Assembly: GCF_963675165.1 (NCBI RefSeq) | Contig: NC_087382.1 | Coordinates: 6,496,315 to 6,560,314, forward strand | Direction: 5' to 3' | DNA from: Halichondria panicea | Lineage: Eukaryota > Porifera > Demospongiae > Suberitida > Halichondriidae | DNA: 64,000 bases | Shown here: positions 1 to 11,600 of the stretch, in pieces | Position numbering within the stretch: the stretch's first letter is position 1 | Layout of the letters: the number at the start of each line of letters is the position of its first letter | Notes under the pieces: generated by a model | The model's input: only the letters and a program-made list of their open reading frames with translations | The model's database searches: none | Told to the model about the DNA's origin: nothing | Program-made: the position numbers and the translations under genes

Positions 1-30
1 ATGCATGTACATGTACAACTGTACATGTAC

Positions 31-3000
31 CTTGGAGCTTGTGCTCCATCTATCTCCATGGTAGTGGGGTAGATTTGGAGTTGGTTTTGAGCAGGGTTCA
101 AAGGTCTAGGTGCGACATTAGCCCCAAAGTCTTTCAGTTTGTCCTGGTCAACTACTGGGCGTGGTCTTTCCATCCAGGATGGCTTCACATACTCCATCAA
201 ACCCTGGGAGGCACAATTGATTGTTACGAGATTCGTCTCATAATCAGAATACACTGTAGCTACATGACATGTACATACAGACTGTAAACAGGAATCAGTG
301 GATCATGACTGCGATAATTCACTTTTTTGTACACACATAATAATTATTTGTACATGATACATGTAGGTGCATGTACTGTGTGCAGATGGCTACACTGTAC
401 ACTAGGAGGACACATAAAATTTAATCACACATTCTACTGCAAATGAGGCGTGGTGAATGTGCATGTACACATAATTCAATCATGCATGCACAGGACACAA
501 CACATTTACACATACATGTACACCTGTACACGAAACAATTATAAGCCCAGCATACACACACCAGTGCAAATGGGTGCTCTGCGTGTGCCACACAACTAAC
601 CTCCTTTCCCCCGTCTCTCCCATAGCCACTCTCCCTGTACCCTCCGAACCCGGCTGCAGCGTCAAACTGATTGTGACAGTTAATCCAGCACGCTCCCGCC
701 TTAAGACTGATGGCCACCTCCAAACCCAGAGAGACGTTCTCCGTCCAGACACTGGCTCCCAGACCAAAAACAGTGTTGTTGGCCAATGCTATGGCCTCTT
801 TGGCCGTGCGAAAGGTAAGCACAGTCAGCACAGGACCGAAGATCTGCACACAGTGAGGGGTTGGTGAATATAGAATAGCATGAGCGGAGCATGTGCACGA
901 AAATAAACAGGCCCTAGCTCTTCTCAGGGGCCTGGAATCGACGCTATATGCACATCGATCAAGTGCATGTAGCAACCAAAGACATGCACATTACGTAAAT
1001 TAACATACAGTTGCAAATACATATACAACTCATGTACAGATAACCACCATTCCTACCTCCTCCTGTACGCAGATAGAGACGGGCTGAACCTTGGTGATGA
1101 GGGTGGGTGGATAGAAGTTTCCCCCAGTTGGCATGCATGCACACGCCTGGTACACATCTGCACCCTCGGCCTTCGCTTGCTGGACGTATTTGTCAATGGA
1201 CTTGAGTTGACTTGGGTCCACGATCGGACCCATGTCTATGCTCTGTGTGTGAGTGTGTGTGGGGGAGGGGGGGGTTGAAGTTACACATAATAATTACGGT
1301 GCAATTGATTAATTAGTACTGGAGCCTTATCCAATGGAGTGAGGGAATAGCCTCCCACACCACTGAAAACTTTACATGTACACCTACAGCAACCTAGATA
1401 ATAACACACCATCGTCTTGTACATGTATGTATTCGACTTGACAGTATGTAGTAAAGAACCTTACATGTACCTTGTCTAGAGAGTCCCCCAACCGCAGTTT
1501 GGCCATCCTGTTCTTGATCTTGCTCACTAGTCGGTCAGCAATGTTCTCCTGCACTATCAGTCGACTGCCAGCACTGCACACCTGAATACAGGGAAGTGCT
1601 TTAAATGAGTTACCGTGATTTGGCAGGGTTGGTGACTACTAGAGTTCACAAGTTCACATGATGTTCTCTAGACAGATCGATTGTAAAGTACAAACATAAT
1701 TATTTATAGCCACCGTAATTACATGAACATGTTCAGTATCTGTTAAAGGCAAACCAATAGTGCATGGTTTAATCGAACCTAGGTTGGGATTTTAAACTGG
1801 GTGTACATAATGATAAAGGGTTCAAAATACTCTGCATGTATATGCATATAATCAGCATAACTTATAAATATACCTGTCCTTGATTGAAGTAAATGGCGTT
1901 AACCACACCCTCCACTGTGCTGTCCAGGTCGGCAGAGTCAAACACCACAAAGGGAGATTTCCCTCCCAGCTCTAGCGAGATCTTTTTACCTGTGCCAGCT
2001 GTTGCCTTGCGGAGGATCTGACCCACCTACATGTACATGTATAGGTGAAAGGCATGGTTAACACTGGGACAATTAAATGACTCTCAACCTGCACGAAGAT
2101 ACACAGGCACACATACATGTATAAATACATGTAGGCAACTGGTGACTATAAGCTTCTATTATTCAGGTAGGGTGCATACAAGACTAATGGTACTGAATGC
2201 ATACACAGTGTTCCCTCACCTGTGTGGAGCCGGTGAATCCAACCTTGTCCACTAGAGAGTGGGTGGCTAGAGATTGACCAAACGCTCCGTTGCCAGTCAC
2301 CACATTGAACACACCTGCAAAAAGAACACACAATAGTGTACAGTGTACAAAATCACCCCCTCTTTCAATTCTATAAGATGTACATGTACGTAACACTGTC
2401 TAATCTGAGTATCACATGACACTTACCAGGGGGTAGGCCTGCCTCTGCACATATTTCGGCGAACAGCAGGGCAGTGAGACGAGTGTATGAGGCTGGTTTG
2501 AGCACCACTGTGTTCCCCATGGCCAGGGCTGGACACACCTACAAGGAAGCAGAGAAGATTGCATACTGCTGAAAAATGTAAAATGTAAAATGGATTGCTA
2601 CCTGCAATCGTGCCTGTAGCAATGAAATATTGCGTATTCCTGCGTGCTACATGCAACGTAATGGGAAGTTTATTCTGACGGCTATTGCATGCAATACTAC
2701 ATGTACATGACGTAGAACAATAGTTAAAGGGGCAGTGGTATAAAATGAACGCGATCGGCCTCTAATTTTGGAACACAAATTTATGAAATTGCATAGAAAT
2801 TCTTTGGTGTACAACTACCCTGTATAACATTCCGATCTCAAACAATAGAGGACAATTAACCGAGGGAAAACTAGACACATGAGAATTTGATACAATTGTA
2901 CATATAAATGTACCTTCCATGAGAGGAGCATGAGTGGGAAGTTCCACGGAACAATGGCAGCCACCACACCCACAGGAGACCATCCCTTCATCTCGTCGGC

Positions 3001-4434
3001 CATGAGTTGAGCCCACCCCGAATGGTGGTAAAAGTGCCTGGCTACCAAAGGGATGTCGCAGTCACGACTCTCACGAATACTCTTGCCATTGTCCAAGCTC
3101 TCAAGCACAGATATCAATCTAGTGGGAGGTTGGATGAACTGAGCACGTATAATTACAATGTAGATCTCAGCATGATCAGACGTGAGCGTCCCCAAATATG
3201 GATATCACCGGCTATACAGCTATCATACAACACCGTACAAGCTAGCCATAGCTCAAGGAATTTAAATAAAAACTTTAAATTTGATTCAAAAAACTGCAAC
3301 ACTAATGATCGAGTAAGCGATTGATAATCCACTTTCTACAGTAACACAATCGTATACACATTGACCCTTAACAACCTGGCATGTTTTTGGATGTGTCTAG
3401 CGACAGAGTACAAATGCCTGGCCCTCACATGACCGGCTAGCTTGCTCCAGCTCTCGTAAGCCTTGCTGGCAGCACCCACGGCCACCTCCACGTCCTCCTG
3501 GGTGCCTGGAGGTTAAAATTCAAGTTATAGTCAGTGCATATCGATTAAACTTTGCACAAACAATAATGCAAATACACTAATAATAACATGCACCGCGGGT
3601 GCTATTGCCTCGGCGAAGGTGTCAAAGCTACATGTACTTAGCATAGCTTTTATACACACGTTATAATTGAATAAATTTTGCTGTACATGCAGCTACCAAT
3701 AGCTAGCGTTCTAGTGCAGAGCTAAGTAGAGTAGCAACACTCCATGGACAAGTTTTGCTACGCACTCTTCTGAAAAGGCTGCAATGGCATTCCAAGTAAG
3801 CAAAACTAGGCATAACTCGAGAACAAAGCATTATTTTGCAAATCTACGAATTAAAATCCAAGAAAACATGACTAGAAGCCTATAGAAACTCTTACTTGAA
3901 CTTTATTGATCCTTGAGCAGCTGTAGCAGTCTACACAGACAGACAGACAGACAGACAAACACACTACCGTATATCTCGCATGCGCATACGAAGCCTTCCA
4001 CGGGTTTTAATTTTCGTGTTCTGCAGCCACCCACGAAAAACGCAAAATTAAAACACCTCGAAATTTTCCACCTGTACGGTAGTTAAATTCCACTCTCACT
4101 GATACAAAAATCAAACAGAATTATAAGTTTCTCGGTGTGGTTTTGCTTGCCCTTGAAAGAGTATTATATGTAGCAACAGTCCTTTGCGACAAATCTCAGA
4201 ACAATGTTGATCACCAAATGTTTCAGGATACTTTGCTTTTCTTCTACGGAGAAAGTACCACACTGTGCTTGATAGCTCTCTAAGAATAATTAAGGCACCT
4301 AAATACTTCATGCCTCGAGGTACAAAATGTATGCATTAATTTGGTGGAAATGTATCAGCGTTATGGAAGAGGAGTGTCAATATCATACTAATTATGCCTC
4401 GAGGCGTAGCCGCACGAAGGATACGGTAAAGCTG

Positions 4435-4494
<60 letters not shown>

Positions 4495-5921
4495 TGTCTG
4501 TCTGTCTGTGTGTCTGTTCCAGCTGTAACTGCTCAACGGTTGAAATGCGACGAAAACTAACAGCTTCTATAGGCTTCTAGCCACGTTCTCTTGGATTTTG
4601 ATTCGTGGATTAGCAAACTAAAGCTTCTTTCTCGAGTTATGGTTAGTTTGACTCATATTGAAGGTTATTGCAGTCTCTTCAGAATCTTTCGTAGCATCAT
4701 ATGTTCGCACAAACTTTCTATTCAACTTATGAGTTAGCCTTGCACTAAAGCGCTAGCTTTTTGTTAGCTATGAGAGTCAGAAAGAGGCTGCTAAAGAAGC
4801 TACGTACATGTAATTAATTTTTGTGAACTTGCAGACACACCCCTTATTCCTGGATTTAATGCGCATGCGTGCTCAATACCACGTGTAAGAGAATCCATTT
4901 TGAACCCCAGATCCTGACAAAATCAATTCTTCTTTGTTGAGGTCCTTAGTAAGCCACAAACCAGATAACTCTTTTTAGACTGCTTGTTATAGATACTGCT
5001 TTCTGTGATTGAATTCTGTCTTTAATACTTATCTCACTGACAATGCCTTTGACAAAGGTTTGCTCCCACTGTTTGGCTACAGGTCATTTAAGACGACCAG
5101 TATGCACTATTAACTGTGGACAACACCCCTTTCTTGTGAAACAATCAAAGCACATTGCAAATTATTTACCTCTTCTATAACACTCTAATACTTTTGAGCG
5201 AAAGCAAAAACATGGTGAGAGGCATTAGCAAGCGCACGCTTGCAACACTCGTTTTGGTATTTTGACATTGTGCACTTCTGAATAACTAAAAAGGGGAGGA
5301 TCTGCAGAGAGGTTGAAGTTCATAATGGCTGACAGTGTACAGCAAGCTTTGCAGCTGTTTTTCACACTTGTAGCTTCTATAAAGTTGTGATACTTTTAGT
5401 GGGAGATGAATAGAACGTACGTTGTGCGAACAGATGATGCTATAATTTATTATAGGCCGCGAACATTTGGTGGGAGTATTTGAGTAAAAATTTGCAGTTC
5501 GCGAAAATACGCCCAGTCCTCTTTTATGCCTAAAGTTCGTGCAGAAACGGGTGGGCGTAATTTGGAGGGGGTACGGTGCAAACAACTCAATCAATTATAC
5601 CAGTTTTCACCTACCCTGAATAGTGCTAGCCAACTTCTCTCCATTAGCTGGGTTGACTGTGTCGTAGGTCTTCCTCCCTGCTGGTTTCACCCACTGGTTA
5701 TTAATGAAGTGACCAAAGTTACGACCGTGATCGTCCAACCAGGCATTAGCTACTGCAGGGGACTCGGGGGCGGGGCCATACTCTAGACTCTCGAACAGCT
5801 GGCTCACTGAGGGCTTAGCAACGGGAGTTGCTTGCGACACAGTTATCGAGGCATCTGTGTGTATGTGCAGCAACGACATGCTTGAGCTGCCAAATATTGT
5901 GCTGTAACGTATAATAGCCAT
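31..5921 (-). CDS. ALDH16A1: Aldehyde dehydrogenase family 16 member A1, 5' ten exons (3' part off the window)
   Basis: Ten exons, joined in phase: 5921-5615, 3505-3376, 3118-2914, 2538-2427, 2314-2220, 2026-1874, 1581-1471, 1242-1057, 843-601 and 203-31, giving 571 residues. The N-terminus carries the ALDH16A1 signature (LFESLEYGPAPES, then GHFINNQWVKP), which separates it from ALDH1/2. The first ALDH domain shows PWNFPL (Asn near 205), LELGGKSP (general-base Glu near 302) and NQGQVCSAGSR (nucleophile Cys near 336), then FYPPTL and ESGYGRDGG, so this half looks catalytically complete. In mammals the family is described as having lost this cysteine. The last visible exon ends at a GTACATG donor at position 30, where the linker to the second, C-terminal ALDH-like domain should begin, so that half is missing only because the window ends. 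The ATG at 5921 starts the only frame joining the conserved domain. Intron 1 (about 2.1 kb) is full of repeats. Confidence 0.93.
3592..3990 (+). repeat. Dispersed repeat family R1, copy 1 (ALDH16A1 intron 1)
   Basis: Begins CACCGCGGGTGCTATTGCC and contains the block from AGCTAGCGTTCTAGTGCAGA to GCAGTCTACACAGAC. The same blocks recur in the same order and orientation at 9009-9455 and 39372-39830. No coding capacity and no clear terminal repeat seen. It is followed directly by a (CAGA)n tract and a short inverted repeat. Confidence 0.75.
3967..4079. mobile_element. Short MITE-like inverted repeat, CCGTAT...ACGG ends
   Basis: Left end TACCGTATAT and right end CTGTACGGTA, with internal arms around AATTTTCGTG and its complement. 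The ends match the TA-flanked CCGTATAGCG family at 9853-10086 and 52390-52587, but this copy is shorter and degenerate. Confidence 0.5.
4386..5235 (+). repeat. Dispersed repeat family R2, forward copy with (TG)n microsatellite
   Basis: Starts TTATGCCTCGAGGCGTAGCC, then a (TG)n/(TCTG)n run near 4435-4515, then a unique-looking body. The reverse complement of the whole stretch, microsatellite included, lies at 40430-41255. Shorter relatives are at 22205-22400 and, in reverse, 46840-46965. Sub-blocks such as CTATAGGCTTCTAG are shared with family R1. Confidence 0.75.
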
Positions 5922-6250
5922 TTCAAGTTGAAGCTATCTGCATAGCCTAATTACATGTACATAGTACTTACTTAATTAATACATACATACATACATCTAA
6001 TAAGGTGTACACATGTACCACAGTTGAAGTAATTACAGTGGTGCTGTAACGAAACACGAGATATTTCACCCATAATAAGTTCATTGGTTTTTGTACAGCC
6101 TCACACATTTCAAATTTGTTGGTGTTGTAATTACTTCATGCAGCTACGTACATGCACGTGCTTGTGTACAGCATGTGTACAGCATGTGTACATTTACATG
6201 CTTTGTGCAGACAACAGTGTTTGTTTGCACATTAGCACCACACCATTTAC

Positions 6251-6521
6251 TTTTCCCCCTTTTCTTGCTTCCTGTAGATTCAGCCTCGTTGGTATCTGCA
6301 TTGGCCAGTTTAGCTTTCTTGGGCGTGTTCACATCGTAGTTGGATGCAGCCGTTCGCTTGCTCCTGCCGCTCATAGCTCCCACAACAGAATCAAAGTCTC
6401 CAGAATCGTTAACGTTCAAGCTGCTCTCATTCGAGGTCATTGTGAACCCAGAGGTGAACCCAACCATGTGGCCATCAGCCACTCCCCCAAAATAATTATG
6501 GTTTCTTCTGCGCCTGCGCAT
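6251..6521 (-). CDS. Putative exon of an unrecognised basic, disordered (nuclear-type) protein
   Basis: An open frame from an ATG at 6521 begins with an arginine run (MRRRRR). It continues as a Ser/Asp-rich stretch and then a Lys/Arg-rich segment containing TPKKAKLAN and SKKRGKSK, which look like nuclear-localisation sequences. A GTAAAT donor would end it at 6251. No partner exon was identified between here and the ALDH16A1 start, and I do not recognise the family. It could be a first exon of a small gene, an untranslated leader, or chance. The plus-strand frame over the same bases looks like its shadow. Confidence 0.3.
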
Positions 6522-7593
6522 GAAATATATTGTGCATCAAATCATAGGTACTGTACGCTTCAACTGTGGGTCCTTGTTCATACTGCTCCAACCCTAGCTA
6601 TCAAGATCAGTTAGATAAAGCTGCTGGATTGTATAGATGACACCAGTCATGTGGGCATTGTAGCTGGAATTTCGTTGACTCGCGCAAGCCAGCAGCAGTG
6701 ACGGCTTGCAAGTCTACATGTATAGGCTTTTAGAGTATGTAGTACTAGATTATTGGTTTTCTTCTGAGCATATACAATATTGTGTATTATTTCGAAGATG
6801 GTGCAATGAGCTCAACTGTGGAGTGTCGCATATAATTGGTATGACATAAGCTTACATTAAGGGCCATAGGCTTGCGTTTAAATCTCCAGATATCCGACAT
6901 GTGCCTAACGCCGGTGTTCAGAAGCCAGTCGACTAGTCGGGTCAGTCAAAAATACGAAACGAACATAATGATAGGAAAATGTGTCTGCTGCTATGCCAAG
7001 ACGTATAGTTACTATGGCTGAAAAGCTATAATAGTGGTGCCAATCTCGGGATTTCCGGAAGAACTTGCGATGGTGATGCTAACGAGCTGTTCATTGTGAC
7101 GCCTTGAAAAAGTTGCGGAATAATAATATCAAGAGTATAATTATGATAGAGAATGATAGATTACATCACCCACACTTGGATTGGTCAGTGTGCAAATTCC
7201 AAGCTTGTGACAGATACAGGAAGTCACGTTACTCTTCGCATACATCTGATACAGTATGCCTACGTATATACTCTTAATAATATGTAGTTTGCAGAAACAT
7301 CAGGTTTTTAGGAGTTTAATACGTGTACCAGAGAACTGGGAGTACATACATGTAGGTGCGAGTCATGTGCTCCAAAAGCTGTTTGCCATGGATTGCAGCT
7401 GCTGCTGTATCTCAGAGTTTAAGCAAAGGTGGAAGACTATTTGAAGGTGGCAGGTTCTATCACACATCTTCATTCGACTATGTTAGCGAGCTTGGATTAC
7501 GATTTCACACCAGATTTTGGAAACGTACAAACCGTTGTTATACCACAAACTTACCACAAACTATATGCATGTCAAGAGATGAGTATACATATA

Positions 7594-7892
7594 CAGTAGA
7601 ACCTCGATTATCCGGCCCTCGATTATCCGGAACCTCGATTATCCGGCTTGGCAGTTTTCTTGTTATCAGATCAGAAAATGGGCGTGTCCCTCAAACGCGC
7701 ATGCGCGTTGCAGCTGTTACCATGGAGACATGCCTGCTTATCTTCTGCGCATGCGCAGACAACCATGCGGCACTGCTGTTTATCAATAAAGTGGGTGGAT
7801 CAAGGCGTGGTTTATCTATTCGATTATCCGGCATATTCACTTATCCAGCCTGCTTCTGGAACCAAGGTGTCCGGATAATCGAGGTTCTACTG
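7594..7892. mobile_element. Pogo/Tigger-type non-autonomous MITE, 299 bp
   Basis: Starts CAGTAGAACCTCGATTATCC and ends with the inverted copy GGATAATCGAGGTTCTACTG. It is flanked on each side by TA (7592-7593, 7893-7894), the Tc1/mariner-pogo target. The CTCGATTATCCGG unit is repeated three times at the left end. No transposase frame is present. Confidence 0.85.
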
Positions 7893-8632
7893 TACATCGT
7901 TAATCCGGTCACCCTTGGGACCATGCAGCTTGGCTGTAGCTCAGGAAATAGCCGCGGCTTAAAAACAACCGTATTACCTCGAATCTAATGACTACTTTTG
8001 CGGTTCTTGTCTCGAGGATAATGAATCATTTTGTTCTCTAATTCAATTTTATTTGCTAAACCACACCCAAAACGTCATATCCGGCCGTAATACACGTATA
8101 AAATTACATTGAAAACCTTGTTTGGGACAGCCAGCACTGGCCGGTAACCGGAATAGCGAGTGGTGTACTTCAGGGTGAGTTTTGTGCAGTAAACATATAG
8201 CTAGCATTCCGTGCCAAGCCAAATGGCCGGTATATCGAGGTGGCCGTACTTCAGGGAGCCGGAATAGCGAGTCTATAAATTACTGGGCTATTTATAGTAC
8301 AGTGATTTAGTACAGTGATTCAAGGCAGTTACATGCATGTATTTTTGTGCCCAAAATAACTTCATTACATGCACAATCAGTGAATACTTAATATTCATGC
8401 ACTAGCTCCGGACACAACTTGAGTACAGCTGTAGTATGAACTGGTGTGGTGGTTGACTTAGTTGGGCGGAGTCCAACCAACACGAGTGCGTAGATGCGAC
8501 TATAATTCAATACTGACTGTGGTTCTCTTCTGCTACGTAACTCAACTTTTAATTGACATTGTTGTATATTATTATAGTATAGAAATCACATGACAAATAT
8601 AAAGGAATTTGCAGACAATTAATACTGATCAG

Positions 8633-11600
8633 TTAGTCCTCATCATCAAATTTAATGCTGTAAACTTGTGTGTCAATTGCTCCCCCTTTGTATGACCCTC
8701 TTTTCTTTTTTGTTTTCTCATGACGGAATGAGCGCCCTGGAGAAAGCGAGTGAGAGCAAGTCAGAGAGCATAAGCATGTCAGTACATGGAAAAAACTTTC
8801 GAGCCAATAGATCATTAGTAGGCAATAATGTATGATTATACACGCAGATCAAAGTAGTACAGCATTTGTACGAGTAACACTCCTATAGCTGTATCTATAG
8901 CTGTATCAAATAAGGCCTCACACACTCCAGTACGAAGGTCAATAGTTTAGTACTGACATTTGGAATTAAGCTATTAGAAATTTACAGCATTGCCTCAAAA
9001 ATGAAAACACCGCGGGTGCGGATGCCTCGGTGGATGTGCCAACCTACATAACATAAAGCTACTAGCTATTGCTAATACACAAACATTTTTGCATTAATTT
9101 TGCTGCATGCAGGCAGACTCCAAGAGTGGGAAATGATTGACCATGAAAAAAGGATGCCAAAAATCTAAAATTAATGGCTGCTGCATTTGCAGCTCTCTTC
9201 TCACTCTTGCAGCTACAGCTAGCGTTCTAGTGCAGAGCTAACTACTAAGTAGAGTAGCAACACTCCATGGACAAGTTTTTCTACAATGGCATTCCACGAG
9301 AACCAACCATTATGTTGGAAATCCACTAATCCAGGAAAACATGACTAGAAGCCTATAGAAACTCTTAATTGCACTTCATTGATCCTGGAGCAGCTACATG
9401 CATAGCATGCAGTCTACACAGACACACACACTACTGTATACCTCGTTTGCGCATGCTCATTGGGACAGTTTATCAAACCTTTGGTGAACTTGAGGTCCCT
9501 GTTGGCCTTCTCCCCCCAGGAGCCTCTTGACCCACTCTTAGCCTCAAAGGAATTGTCCTGCAGTCGAGGGTCCACCGGTACTTCCTCACCCACCCGTCGA
9601 AACGGTGTCACTGCTGCTCCAGATAGCTGATTGCCCTGTGGTAATAATCATGTATACACACACTGCACAACTTTCAAAGGATGATATAAGGACAGAACAA
9701 TATAAACGAAAAACAGAAGTTCACCCGCATAGATCTTTATACAGACTGTCAAAAGAAATACGCCTAAAAGGATATAATATAACACACCATTTTCAATAGT
9801 TTAGGGAGAAGAGTATCTACTCATGTAGGTTAAGGACTGGGACCAGCAATTACCGTATAGCGCGAAATTTTCGAGGGGCTTAATTTTCGCGGATTTCGTG
9901 GGTTGGAATTCTACACGAAAATTAAGTCCACGAAAAGTGTTCGTTAATAAGAATTACCTGCTATCATGCAAATATTTAAAGGCGTGGCTTCCGGTAAGCA
10001 GTCATTCCGCGAACATTGTGCAACGAAATGGCTTTTAGAGGCCAATCCACGAAATATAAGTGCCTCGAAAATTTCGCGCTATACGGTATTGCTGAATCAG
10101 CTAAAACGCAGCCACGCCCACGATTTTTAATATGTTTTGTGTGTAAAAAATCAGTTTAGCTAGTTATCTTTTTTAGTTCTAAAGGCGGTGGTCTAAACCT
10201 TCCTTTCAGCTCTAAATTGTTAGTGTAGTAGGTAGTTCAAGGGTTCATGCAGACATTCTCGTCGGGAGGGAGCATTGTACTCTATGCAAGGCAAGTTATT
10301 AGCTTTTACATGTAAAATTAACAGCTAGAAAACTATGTTTTTTGCAAAATCTCACCTTTGGCTGAATGAACAGCTCTCTCCCGATTGAAATGTCTGCATG
10401 AACCCTTGAACTACCTACTACACTAACAATTTGGAGCTGAAAGGAAGGTTTAGACCACCGCCTTTAGAACTAAAAAAGATAAGTAGCTAAACTGATTTTT
10501 TACACACAAAACATATTAAAGATCGTGGGCGTGGCTGCGTTTTAGCTGATTCAGCAATAATTGCTGGTCCCAGTCCTTAACCTACACGAGTACTCTTGCT
10601 AGAGAACAATAGCGACAGTATAATTATTGTAAAGTAGTAAGGAATGATATATTTTAGGTAGGTATAGCGGTACCTTAGACTTTTTCTTGCTAATAGGGAA
10701 CGTGGCAGGTGTCTTTGGTTGTGGGTCAGATCCTGCAGTGAGACATAACATTAATTGAAAGTGTTAGTACTTACACCTACACGCGGGCTCTTCCTTTCAT
10801 TTTACAATAGTCAGTTCAACAAATACTGGTGGAAAAGAAATAATTTATACGAAAAAGTAGAGCCTGCATCGGGATTAAGTCACGTGAGAAGGTAGAAGGG
10901 CGTGCATGCAAATTCTTATACTGCTATAGTATGAACAACAGAAAGAAACATTAATAGGAATGCTGGGTATAATGTCTGTACATTATGTAATGTACCTTTA
11001 GGAGTGGCCGACGTGTTCTTCACTCTTTTATTATCGTCCTCGCTAATGGAACTATCACTGTCCTTGTTAGCAGCAACTGCCACCTTTGTCTGACTACCAA
11101 CACCCTCCTCCTCTGAGCTGTCACTGTCAGAATCGTCACCGTGCTTAATCACTGGTTTGAATGGCGTTCTTACCTTTGTTTGAGTTGCAGATTTATCTGG
11201 TATAGACTTTTTGGTTTTGTTTTCATCATCGCTACTCTCAAACGATGAACTTGAGCTGGATTCGTCCGTTTCCTTAGTCAGTTTAGCACAAGTCGATATC
11301 ATGTCTTTCTTTTGAACCCGTTTCTTTTTCGTAGCAGTGACACTAGTAGCGTTAGTCGCTTGTTCTTCCACAGCTTTGGCAACCACAGGTTTAATAGCAT
11401 CTTCAGAGTCGGAAGATTCACTCGAGACATCACTGGGGGGCTGTTTGGAGGGAGTGGATTTTTTAGTGACTAGCTTCCCGTGGGGGTTTGTTTTCGTTTC
11501 AGAATCACAAGAAGAATCACTGTCACTTGAAGATTGCTCCACTTTCTTACTCTCATGGACAATTTTTACTGAAGGCTTTGATTTAGCCTTGTAGATAGAT

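Larger units (their letters stand above)
5922..8632. other. Spacer between ALDH16A1 and NOLC1
   Basis: The ALDH16A1 promoter should lie at the left end, since that gene reads leftward from 5921. It contains one putative minus-strand exon (6251-6521) and one pogo-like MITE (7594-7892). Around 8130-8275 there are two imperfect copies of a short GGAATAGCGAG-containing unit. Nothing else with coding or RNA character was recognised. Confidence 0.6.

Noticed and set aside
4327-4560. Open frames of Cys-Val or His-Thr repeats on both strands
   Set aside because: Translation of the (TG)n/(CA)n microsatellite within repeat R2.
6084-6614. 176-residue plus frame
   Set aside because: Overlaps the more protein-like basic minus frame, has an unlikely Cys/Thr-rich composition and no recognisable domain.
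7356-7988. 210-residue plus frame
   Set aside because: Most of it is translation of the pogo-type MITE at 7594-7892 and its repeated CTCGATTATCCGG ends.
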